From Simmondsia chinensis (Eukaryota > Streptophyta > Magnoliopsida > Caryophyllales > Simmondsiaceae), in assembly GCA_018398585.1 (NCBI GenBank), contig JAGTTD010000009.1, positions 15,567,193 to 15,631,192 on the forward strand: DNA of 64,000 nucleotides, in the 5' to 3' direction. The translations under genes and the position numbers were made by a program. A model generated the notes under the pieces. The model did not search any database. It had not been told where the DNA came from and saw nothing but the letters and a program-made list of their open reading frames with translations. This document shows, piece by piece, positions 54,701-64,000 of the stretch. The number at the start of each line of letters is the position of its first letter. Positions within the stretch are counted from its first letter, which is position 1.

Positions 54701-55280
54701 GTCGCCCATGAAGGACCCTAAACTTGACGCCTGGTACAATGTCAAGTCTTAGGTTGAATGAGAGATGCCTGTCACCCATGTGACTGCAAGTACTAAAAGA
54801 GAAATTTCCATCCCGCGTGTGAAGTGCTTGGTAACCTGTGACAGAGGAATAAAAAGGATGAGCTTATGCTCTAATGGATCCAAGTATATATTATTATTAA
54901 ATATCGTGTTGTAGGGACATGATCAATGGGGTCCACCTTAGTGAGTTTGAAGTTTGGCCGCTTCAAAAGAGTGACTTAATGACAAGGGTTTGGCTTTGAA
55001 GCAATCATGAAGGGTACAGGACACAAGGCCACAATTGTGCCGATTTGGGAGATGAGATGTGTGTAGGGACTAAGTCTTGTGTGTGAATATGTATTCAATT
55101 CGTCAAGTGGAATGTATGGTTCAGAGCTTAGTCTACCATTTTCGTTCCGATTAATTATATCGTGTCTTCACTAGTTGGGGGTTCAATCGAAAGACACTCT
55201 CATTGACACATAAGCGCTTCTTATTATATTTAGAGATGTTGTAATATGAGAATGAATGTATTTTGAAAATGGTGGGGGAC

Positions 55281-55932
55281 TGTTGATGTATTTTCAAAGT
55301 AGAGCACTTAACAAAGTGTTTGAGAAGTGTTTCATACTTGTTTTAATTGTATTTGGCTTGAGAAGGGTGTGTGTCGAGACACAGGTATTGTGTGTCGACA
55401 CATAATCCTGTAGAACCGATCCCAGGCATCTGTGTGTCAATACACATGTCTCCAGAACCATGTGTGTTGAAGTGTGTGTTGACACATAGCTTCAACACAC
55501 AATCTTATAGTACTCTGTGTATTGAAGCAAGTGTCGACACTCACTTCGATACATAGCTTTACAGTGAGCTGTGTGTTGATATGTGTGTGGACACACAGCT
55601 TTAACATATACAGAGCAGTTTTGACCGTTACTTTGAGCAGTTGAAAGTGGTTTTTTGCAGTAATCCCCCATATTTTTGGGTGAAGAACATATTGAAAATA
55701 CATGTGAAAAAGCAAAAGCTTGTTGATAGGTTTGTGTGAAAATCTTTGAAAGTTCATTCTCAAACTCATCTCCCTTTCTTCCTTCCTACATATAATCCCA
55801 CTTCATTGTTTTGATTGTCATTGTATCTCTGATATTATTTCATCATAATTGAAATAGGTCTAAAGGAAAGTGGTTACGCGCCTCAACACCTGAGATCGTT
55901 TGGTTACCTATTTGTGAAGAAATACTACAACA
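55281..55932 (+). repeat. copia LTR 2 (652 bp)
   Basis: Starts TGTTGATGTATTTTC after the purine tract and ends AATACTACAACA. Palindromic U3 repeats lie at 55367-55610. The TATA segment seen in the other copies is missing, through a deletion near 55660. Confidence 0.85.
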
Positions 55933-56816
55933 ATCTTAAGACTTAATTTTGATCATGAAAATGGCTTTTACTCTTTGTGTGATTTGATGGCGAACCGTGT
56001 GAGATTTGAGAAAGTGATTAAGAGTGGAGTTAGATTTTTCCAATCATTCTTTTTTACATGTGAAATCAAAACTAAAATTAAGAATTCATGATTTATAATT
56101 AGGCATTATTATGATGATTTTTATCATGTATTTATGATCAGGTGCCTTGAATCAAATGATGATTAATATCATATTAAATTTAACAAAAGAAAAATAAAAA
56201 AAAAAGGGAATGAAGATGAATAAACTAATGAAAATGAATTGAAGGAAAAACAAGAAAGGAAAGTAAGCAAATTCGAGTAGTGCACCGTGATTTGAACTCG
56301 CGTGTTAAGGGAAGCACTATAGAACAATAAACCACTGTTCCATTATCAATTTTGTGCATTATGTTAGAAGCATTAGTTATGGGATGATAATTTTGGTAAA
56401 CTCCGCAGCATTATTGCGGTAAAAGCTTTGATATCTAAATTTTGGTAAGTAATTATATTTTATTAAAGTGATAACAATTTTAATGAGTGAGTTATTAAGA
56501 CATGCTTGTTAAATTGGTAATATGAAAACCTTGTTTTGGGTGGTTGTTGAAACCAGACGTCGAGACGATGCTAAAAGGGAAATCTTTGTTTGGCGTGGTT
56601 ATTGAAACCAGATGCCGAGATGATGCCAAAACTAATAATAATAAATATGTGAATTTGAATTTATTTAGTGGATCATGAAGTATATGATTATTTTACTTAT
56701 TTCGATCCTAATGTAACTAATATAAAGATACTCAAATTGAAGTTCGTGATTAAGAATAATGAAAGAAGTTGTATAAAAGTACTTGGAAATGATGATTTGT
56801 GATTTTATAATTGACT

Positions 56817-57710
56817 GCTATTTGTGATGAATTTGGTTAGTGTGCTTATTCATCATTTTGAAGTTCTGTATGAGGTGGGGTTTGTTAGAATGAGCTGAAC
56901 TCAAGCTCTAGCTGCATGTTTGAGTTGATATTCCCTGGTTGTGGTGTTTAATAGGTGTTTGGGAAGAAGTTGAACTCAAGCTACTTAAAGATTATCGAGA
57001 TCCCCATTATCCGTTCCTTTTTTCTCCCCTTCTTTCATTCCCTCTTTTCTCTATTTATAGTGATAGGATGATGTTTTTAGTGTTTGGATAAGTGTCCTTT
57101 TCCTTTTCTTACAAATTGAGTTTCTTTTATTATTTTTAAAATGTGTCTTAAAAGAAGTGAAGATGGATAAGTTTAAATTATTTGGTCATTATATGGGCGA
57201 ATTATGTGAATTTTTACCCCTACTAGGCGAATAATGTTGGTTTTTTTTATCCCTATTGGGCGAATGGTATTGATTTTGCCTCTACCGGGTGAATAATATT
57301 GTTTTTTTAACCCTACGGGGCACATAGCATTGATTTTACCTCTATTGGGCGAATAGTGTTGATTTTGCTCCCATTGGGAGAATAATGCTGTTTTTTACCT
57401 CTACTAAGCGAATAATGTTATTTTTACCTTTACTGGCTAAATAATGTTGTTTTTTATCCCTATTGGGTGAATAGTGCTGATTTTTCCTCTACTGGGTTAA
57501 TATTATTGTTTTTTACCCCTATTTGGCGAATAGTGTTGATTTTGTCTTTACTGGGTGAATAGTGTTGTTTGGCTCTACTGGGCGAACAGTGTTGATTTTG
57601 CCTCTACTGGGCAAATAGTATTGATTTTGCTTCAATTTTTTTCCTAATAATTATTTGTGTGACCTACTTGTCCCTCTACAGTAGCAAGCTGCTCAATTAT
57701 AGTTTATTAA
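56817..57710. mobile_element. inserted repeat carrying the 30-bp minisatellite
   Basis: Absent from the corresponding point of the first internal region (about 53184). It includes an LTR-like stretch (TGTTAGAATGAGCTGAACTC at 56884 onward, CTCTATTTATAG at 57049) and the minisatellite. Family unknown. Confidence 0.5.
57190..57640 (-). repeat. 30-bp minisatellite array, second locus (about 15 units)
   Basis: The plus strand reads TTTTACCTCTACTGGGCGAA and TAGTGTTGA, the reverse complement of the 22.8-23.7 kb array. The left flank GTCATTATATGGGCGAATTA (57178-57197), with AAAAGAAGTGAAGATGGAT before it, is the inverted homologue of the right flank at 23.7 kb. Confidence 0.88.
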
Positions 57711-58427
57711 CAATCACATATCTCCGGTGGGTTTTCATTGTTACTTAATGCAATACTTCAATGGAAACAAGCATGCATGTGAAAAGTTTTATCACCTATC
57801 ATAATTAATGTGGTTGAAGTAATGTCTACATGCATTTTTAAGGGCATCTGCATATGACGGTTAAGTAATCCGTAATTAGTTAGTGCAATAATTGTGTTTC
57901 TTTTCATGTATTCGGTTAAAATGAAGTGCATTTATACAATGAATGTTAAGATGCTCAAATTAAGTGATAATTATATGCAATTGTTGCATGAAAAATAAAT
58001 TATTATGTGATGTTATATGCATATAGTGTTGATTTTGCTTTAATTTTTGTCCAAATAATTGTATGTGTAACCTACTTGCCCCTCTACAGTAGCAAGCTGC
58101 TTAATTATAGTTTACGAACAACCGCATATCTCCGGTGGGTTTTCAATGTTACTTAATGTAATACTTCAATGGAAACAAGCATGCATGTCAAAAGTTTTAT
58201 CACCTATCATAATTAATGCGGTTGAAGTAATGTCTGCATGCAATTTTAAGAGCATATGCATATGACGGTTAAGTAATCCATAATTACTTGGTGTAATAAT
58301 CGTGTTTCTTTTCATGTAATCGGTTGAAATGAAGTGCATTTTACAATGAATGTTAAGATGCTCGAATTGAGTGATAATTATATGCAATTGTTGCATGAAA
58401 AATAAGATTATTATGTGATGTTATATT
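57617..58427 (+). repeat. 405-bp tandem duplication
   Basis: Two adjacent diverged copies (57617-58021 and 58022-58427). Both run from ATAGTRTTGATTTTGCTT through CCTCTACAGTAGCAAGCTGC to GTGATGTTATAT. The repeat includes the edge of the inserted sequence, so it formed after that insertion. Confidence 0.8.
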
Positions 58428-59181
58428 CAAAAGTTATGATGTTGTCAGTCATCAAAGTGACAAATTTTAAGAGTATATAAATACTAAATTCTGATGACTC
58501 ATATGTTACCCATAAACTTTGATTCTTATAAATGGCATGATAATTCATATGATTGAATTATGGGTAAAATTAAATTTCTTAAGATGTAAATATAAATGAG
58601 TACATAAAAGTGACTTTGAATCTTTCATTGATATTGAATGATACATTATGAAATGTGAAGTAAAGTATATTAAGATAAAAATCATGCAGTGTGGGATGAA
58701 ATCCTTGAGAAGATCTAGAGGTAAAAGAGCAAGGAAAGATGAATCTTTCGGTCTTGATTTTGATAAACTTCTAGTGGAATGAACTAGAGACAATATGACT
58801 GCAAAGTTCGATATTGTTGTGTCATAGATTATGATACTATGAAGAGACTTTGGAATCTTGCAATGTTGCCTTTGGAAAGAGATATTTAATGAATCTGATA
58901 AATGCTTATATAGCAAGTTCAATAATGATAAATGAGTCAGTGTATGTTTGTATGTCAATTATATACTGATATTTGGTATGGATATTTGATACCAAATGAA
59001 AATACTCCTGTAGTACTAACTGAAGTGTGAAAAGGATTGACATAGCCTTTGTTGTTATAAAGCTAAGTATATATAACTAGCTACGTAAGTAAAGTTTACT
59101 GGCATGTGGTATATAAAATACTGAAATAACCATGAATTATAGTATTATTTTGAATGAGTATTCTTTTATTAAGAAGAGTAC

Positions 59182-59640
59182 TTGGATGCCAGTTGTATCT
59201 CCAATAAGGAGGACTACGCTATTAAAAGCTAGTGGATGCTACTAAATGGTTGGGGTCTTGTTCCTTGGGTTTCAAGAAATGAACACGCATTATTAATTCT
59301 ACCATGATTGTAGAGTTTATTGCTCTGGTTTCTACTTATAAAGAAGCAGAACATTTAAAGGATCTTTTGTTTAAGATTCCTTTATGGCGTAAGATAGTAC
59401 AGCCTATTTCTATTCATTGTGATAGTGAGCTATACTAATGTATAAGAGTGAGGTGTATCACTGAAAGTCCGAACACATTAGTATGAGACAATGTTATGTG
59501 AAACAACTCAGGAAAGATTGAGTGATTGATGTGGGCTTTGAAAATATAAGTCAGAATCTAACGGATCCCTTATTAAAAAGCGTTACTAGAGACTTGGTAA
59601 TAAACAAATGAAGGGTTAGGGCTTAAACCTGTCCATTTGA
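59182..59640 (+). pseudogene. copia RNase H/C-terminus relic, second internal region
   Basis: Homologous to 54238-54700 (GGATGCCAGTTGTATCTCC.. to ATCTAACGGATCCCTTATTA). It is full of stops. Its presence shows that this derivative came from an element that once encoded Pol. Confidence 0.65.
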
Positions 59641-60175
59641 GTCACCCATGGTGGACCATCAACTTAACGCTCGGTACAATGCTAAGTCTTGGGTTCAATT
59701 AGAGATTTCTGTCTTCCATGTGACTGTAAGCACTAAAAGAGAAATTTTCATCCTGTGTGTGAAATGCTTGGTAACCTGTGACAGAGGAATAAAGAGGATG
59801 ATCTTATGCTTTTAATGGACCCGAGTACATATTATTATTGAATTTCGTGTTGCAGGGACATGATAAATGGGGTCTACCTTAGTGAGTATGAAGTTGTGCC
59901 ACTTCAAAAGAGTTATTTAGTTACAAGGGTTTGGCTTTGAAATACTCATGAAGGGTACGGGACACTAGGCCACAAATGTCTCGATTTGGGAGATAAGATG
60001 TGTGTAGGAAGTAAGTCTTGTGTGTGAAGATGAATTCAATTAGTCAAATGGAATGTATGGTTCAACTAGTTCGGGGTTCAATCGAAAGACACCCTCATTG
60101 ACTTATAAAGGCTTCTTATTATTTTGAGAGAAGTTGTAATATGAGAATGGATGCATTTTGAAAATGGTGGGGGAC

Positions 60176-60810
60176 TGTTAATATATTTTCAAAATATAGT
60201 ACTTAAGAAAGTGTTTGAGAAGTGTTTCATACTTATTTTGATTGTATTTGTCTTGAATATGGTGTGTGTTGACACACAGGTCTCCAGAACTATATGTGTT
60301 GAAGTATGTGTCAACACAGCTTCAACACACAATCTTATAGTACCCTATGTGTTGAAGGAAGTGTCGACACTCACTTTCACACACAGCTTTACAATGAGCC
60401 ATGTGTTGATGTATGTGTCGACACACAGCTTCGACACACGGAGCAGTTTTGACCGTTACTTCGCGCTGTTGGAAGTTGTTTTTGGCAGTTTGTTTGCAAG
60501 TGTTTTGGACGTCTTTTGAGTCATCTTTCTCTATAAATAATCCCCCATATTTTTTGTTGAAGAACATATTGAAAATACATGTGAAAGATTACAAAGGCCC
60601 GTTGATAGATTTGTGTGAAAAACTTTGAAAGTTCATTCTTAAAAACATCTCTCTTTCTTCCTCCCTACATATAATCCCACTTTATTGTTTTGGTTGTCGT
60701 TGTATCTATGAGACTATTTCACTATACTTGAACTAAGTCTTAAAAAAAGTGATTACGCGCCTCGACACCTGAGTCTTTTGGTTACCCGTTTGTGAAGAAA
60801 TACTCCAACA
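60176..60810 (+). repeat. copia LTR 3 (635 bp)
   Basis: Starts TGTTAATATATTTTC after GGTGGGGGAC and ends AATACTCCAACA. Palindromic U3 repeats lie at 60264-60440, with TCTATAAATAATCCCCC at about 60530-60546. Confidence 0.85.
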
Positions 60811-62330
60811 TATACATTCTTCACCAAATTTTTAAACATTTTATGACTTTGGTATCCCAAAGATTACAAATCTTTATTTTAAATACCCATTTGTTAAAAA
60901 TTCAATAAAATTTTGTTAGAAAATGCAAGAATTTAACATGATTTCAACAAAACATGAGTATCTTCATTAGAATTTGATAAAGTTCGGATGACAAATATTA
61001 TTGGGATCTAATATACATTTCTAATGGGGCCCTTCATATATGACAAGTTAGAAAAATCCTAAAAATAAATTTTTTTAATATTATCGTTTGATAATTTAAA
61101 AATCACAAACCCAAAAACTTGGGGCCCTGAAGCGACTGTTTAAATGGCTTGAGGTTATGTCCAGCCCTGGTATCATGGTATTTAAATATATACAATAAGA
61201 TATGTTCTAATATTTTATCACATAAGTACCTCAGATCTAAATTTGATCAATTTTTGTAAGAATATGACCTATTCTGTGTGAAAATGTTAATATTGTATAT
61301 GATTATGATAGTATATACAAATCATATCAATAATTTCAACAAAAATTTAGGAAATTATAATGCAAACAACCTTATATTGTCGATATCATGCGCACTATTA
61401 GCATTTTTTATAAAATATCAAATTCTAAATATACTTACGTATTGTAGGAATCATATTTTCAATGAAGATATACCGAATTTCAATAAATGGTACCCATTTG
61501 AAAAAAATTTTAAACATTAAGGTACCTAAGTGTCTTAAACCTCAAGGTACTTTATTTTATATTTTGAAATGTCGGATACTTCAATAATGTACTGATGTAT
61601 AGTTAAACCTCAAGGTACCAAAATAATAATTTACCTATTTATTTTAATATAATTTTCAACAGGTATAGCCTAGAAAAATAATATTTAAAAATTGCATTGA
61701 ATGTACTACAAATTTTTATTATATATCTATTTAACACTTATATTGTATACTTCGAAAAAGGGAAGGACTTTGCAGACTTGTAGGTATTATGTTAAAGAAC
61801 AAGTATAGTTAAAGATTTAAGAAATAAGGATTTTTGAAATCCCAAACCCACACAACCCCCCCCCCCCCAAAAAAAAAAAAAAGGTAAGGAATGAAGGGGC
61901 AATTTATCCAATGAAAATTGAAAAAGGAATTTGCCATGTAAGTAGTGTTTTTAGCTTTGACATTATCAAAAGCCTAGAATTATTAAACATAATTATAATG
62001 CAGAAGTAACAAAATTCAGAAGATATATATAATTTTTCCAAATTCTTATATCAAAACCTTAAATATTGTCATTTCTTCTTTCTCTGAATCCCCATACCAT
62101 TTTAAAGAAAATTGCAATGTTCTCTTTGTAGAGCCTATATAGTTTTTTATTACCATGGTATGAGATAACCAAAACCCTCCTCGAATACTTATTACATGGC
62201 TTACATTATAATACAGTAGTAAACTACACATCACATGCACACATAGGTACCTCGGTAGCCATTAATGCAAGATCAATGTTGTTGATCAACCCGGAACATG
62301 CGGAGACAAAATAATTGCAGAGATGGTAAG
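60811..62330. other. AT-rich spacer, no gene seen
   Basis: Contains GGGGCCCTGAAGCGACTGTT to GTCCAGCCCTG (about 61121-61168), which resembles the end of a hAT-type element, without a partner end. There is also a C-run/A-run at 61856-61883. No coding potential beyond chance. Confidence 0.45.
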
Positions 62331-62393
62331 CTTATAGCTCAATTTATGTGAAACAATACGATAACAATCCAAATTGACAAAGTGCAGGTATGC

Positions 62394-63130
62394 TGAAAAT
62401 GAAGAGGCACAGCAAAGAATAAAGTGGTTGTACTATAATGATATTAGTGTCATCCAGTCAAAGATATACTTTCATGCAATGACCTTAACAATAGAGCAAT
62501 ACTCATGGATTCAAAATGTAAGCGTTTTCTTACAACATAACTTCCAAATTATAAAAATATCTCCCTCTAACATCTATATAGCATACATATCACACATTTC
62601 AAACTGTTGGTTACTATTAAAGGGATTGATGCCATAGATGGTTACACATACGAAGCATGCCAAATCTGTAAGAGAAAAGGGACATGGAAAAATGGGACAT
62701 TTCATTGTGACAAATGCAAAAAGATTGTGCAAATGAAACAAAGGTAATACAATGTCAACATATTTATAACTACAAAGATGTCAATATGCTAATTTATAAA
62801 AATATACCTTGCAGGTTCATGCACAAGGTGAAAGTGGAAGATCATCACAAAGGAAAAATGATTGTTATAGTTTTTGGCAAGCAAGGAGAAAGGTTAACAA
62901 AAAGTATTGTTGTACACTTCTACCAAGTCTCATTACAGGTATACCGTCTAATTGGAAGACCAAAACCACAATATTAAGACATACAACTAAACACTTCATA
63001 AATACATAGGTTCGTGGAGAGGACTTGACTGCCGCATTTTTGGTGGAATCAATAGAAACAAAGTGGATATTCGTCATTAAAAGACCTCGACCTCCCAACA
63101 CAAATGGAAACCCAGCTGTTATGAACAAAG
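62394..63130 (+). pseudogene. RPA70-like (replication protein A large subunit, C-terminal part) fragment
   Basis: RPA70 binds single-stranded DNA; its C-terminal OB-fold has a four-Cys zinc ribbon. The exon-like piece GYTYEACQICKRKGTWKNGT, then FHCDKCKK (about 62640-62715) shows CX2C...CX2C. An in-frame splice (AAAG|GTAATAC at about 62743, acceptor TTGCAG at 62814) joins it to RFMHKVKVEDHHKGKMIVIV. That is the RPA pattern of a core strand followed by V.D..G. An upstream exon-like stretch (62394-62518, ending at GTAAGC) and a downstream one (about 63010-63130, EDLTAAFLVESIETKWIFVI) fit the same fold. The N-terminal OB-folds are not seen. It may be a partial gene, a pseudogene or a Helitron-captured fragment. 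Confidence 0.55.
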
Positions 63131-63437
63131 GTATGCTGGGAAGAAAAATGTCACTACAAAACCAACCAACACCAACATGAACGCCATCCATTGAAGAAAT
63201 ATCAGCACACAACATAGATACAAAACAATAAAATATAAGGTAACTCAAACAAAATGCAACGTGTTACCAAATTTAAGAAAGAATGTTAATCAACAATTCC
63301 TTTTATTGCGGGGACCAAAAGCATCACAATTGTAAGAAGGGGGACTTCTACATAAACCATTTCATTAATCTTTACTTTTCATTTTAGTATGTGCGATTCA
63401 TATACGCAAAATAATTTATGTTATAATAAACCAAATC

Positions 63438-63736
63438 AGGAACATGAGTTGAAGCAGCAACAACAACAACAACAACAAACCTAGTGCCTCAAGGGCTCCC
63501 GTATAAGCGGGGTCAGGGAGGGGTAGATGTACGTAGTCTTACCCCTTGAGGATATAACCCTACCGAGAGGTTTTTTTCGAGAACCCCTAACCTTATAGGA
63601 TTGGCAACACAAGGACTTCCCAGGAGTTCGTCCATCCTGATACTACTCTCGCCCAAGCACGCTTAACTTCAGAGTTCTAATGAGATCCCGTTGTATTAGT
63701 GCCTAGTAAATGAATCCTAGGAACATGAGTTGAAGC
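63438..63736 (-). mobile_element. 5S-rRNA-headed SINE, full-length young copy (copy B)
   Basis: On the minus strand the head (63717-63598, 120 bp) aligns end to end with plant 5S rRNA: GGATTCATTTACTAGGCACT, GATCTCATTAGAACTCTGAA, GTTAAGCGTGCTTGGGCGAG and CTCCTGGGAAGTCCTTGTGT. It includes the internal promoter region. The tail (63597-63456) reads GGTTAGGGGTTCTCG, ACTACGTACATCTACCCC and GGGAGCCCTTGAGGCACTAG and ends in (TTG)n. The perfect 18-bp target duplication AGGAACATGAGTTGAAGC is at 63438-63455 and 63719-63736. The long perfect duplication implies recent target-primed insertion. Confidence 0.92.
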
Positions 63737-63809
63737 GATGCCCCAAAAATAGGAAGGACAAATAACGCATCCCATAGGGATAAACCTAGTGTATAACTAG
63801 ATATAAGTT

Positions 63810-63840
<31 letters not shown>

Positions 63841-64000
63841 CCCCGCACCTTCAAAAGGAGTTCTTTTTCACTTTTTTTTAATTATTATTTTTCTTTTTTC
63901 TAATGAAGAAGTCCTATTTACTTAACTACGATAATTTTGTGTTCATTTTTAAAAAACCACATTCAAAAGTCTAAATATTTGAGTTATTTATATTTTAGTA
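63737..64000. other. right edge: AT-rich, poly-T
   Basis: Contains a T-run of about 27 bases (63814-63840). No gene seen. Confidence 0.5.

Larger units (their letters stand above)
55933..60175 (+). mobile_element. second copia internal region, lacking Gag-RT (non-autonomous derivative)
   Basis: It starts like the first internal region (ATCTTAAGACTTAATTTTGA). It passes straight from TTTATAATTAGGCATTATTA (56092-56111) into the sequence that follows RT in the first region. It contains one insertion (about 56817-57710) with the 30-bp minisatellite, a 405-bp tandem duplication (57617-58427) and an RNase H relic. Confidence 0.75.
48701..60810 (+). mobile_element. three-LTR Ty1/copia array (LTR-internal-LTR-internal-LTR)
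   Basis: Three directly repeated LTRs (48701-49411, 55281-55932, 60176-60810) enclose two internal regions of about 5.9 and 4.2 kb. The flanks TATAT (48696-48700) and TATAC (60811-60815) may be an aged 5-bp target duplication of the whole array. Each internal region ends with the polypurine tract AAAATGGTGGGGGAC. Only the first keeps a block from the Gag zinc knuckle through RT. Both keep a relic of RNase H. Such arrays arise by recombination between elements sharing LTRs. No intact reading frames remain. Confidence 0.85.

Noticed and set aside
61121..61169. hAT-type terminal sequence (ends GTCCAGCCCTG)
   Set aside because: Only one end is recognisable; no matching inverted repeat or 8-bp duplication was found.

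Overview
The window is eukaryotic nuclear DNA from a flowering plant, probably a eudicot. It is AT-rich, has spliced genes with GT-AG introns, and is mostly transposable elements. Nothing bacterial, viral-particle-like or organellar was seen. I recognise one apparently intact host gene, a two-exon leucine-rich-repeat receptor-like (pseudo)kinase: exon 1 at 4353-5982 and exon 2 at 14240-14928. Its single 8.26 kb intron holds a young 5.1 kb Ty3/gypsy chromovirus and an older 5S-rRNA-derived SINE. A probable RPA70-like gene fragment lies near the right edge (62394-63130).

Layout. 0-1.75 kb: 5' part of a Ty1/copia element on the minus strand. 2.1-4.06 kb: LTR-like remnant, a U2 snRNA 5' fragment between short direct repeats, and a small TRIM element just upstream of the kinase gene. 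4.35-14.93 kb: kinase gene. 16.7-19.1 kb: possible solo LTR split by a PIF/Harbinger-like non-autonomous element. 19.5-22.56 kb: 5'-truncated RTE-type LINE with a (GTT)n tail. 22.75-29.12 kb: a 30-bp minisatellite, then the 3' half of a Tat-lineage Ty3/gypsy element on the plus strand (136-bp array, 92-bp array, antisense F-box ORF, 3' LTR). 29.12-30.55 kb: two related MITE-like inverted-repeat elements and an RNase H fragment. 30549-46431: a complete 15.9 kb Tat-lineage element on the minus strand with matching 5-bp target duplications. 48.7-60.8 kb: a three-LTR Ty1/copia array. 63.4-63.7 kb: a second, full-length 5S-headed SINE with a perfect 18-bp target duplication.

The most unusual content is in two systems. 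(1) The Tat-lineage element family carries, besides gag-pol, two genes on the opposite strand between pol and the 3' LTR. One encodes a Transposase_28-like plus coiled-coil protein. The other encodes an F-box-like protein that sits against the 3' LTR with its own TATA box and a conserved inverted repeat. The order F-box / 92-bp array / 136-144-bp array / LTR is the same in both insertions, so the F-box ORF belongs to the element and not to the site. (2) Two independent SINE copies have a head that aligns along essentially the whole 5S rRNA and a tail that matches the 3' end of the RTE LINE in the same window. This is a candidate 5S-derived plant SINE family mobilised by an RTE partner.

Almost every element-encoded reading frame is broken. 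In the intronic chromovirus several stops look like CAG to TAG or CGA to TGA changes, as expected from methylated-cytosine deamination. All assignments come from reading the sequence and from remembered family motifs; no database search was run.
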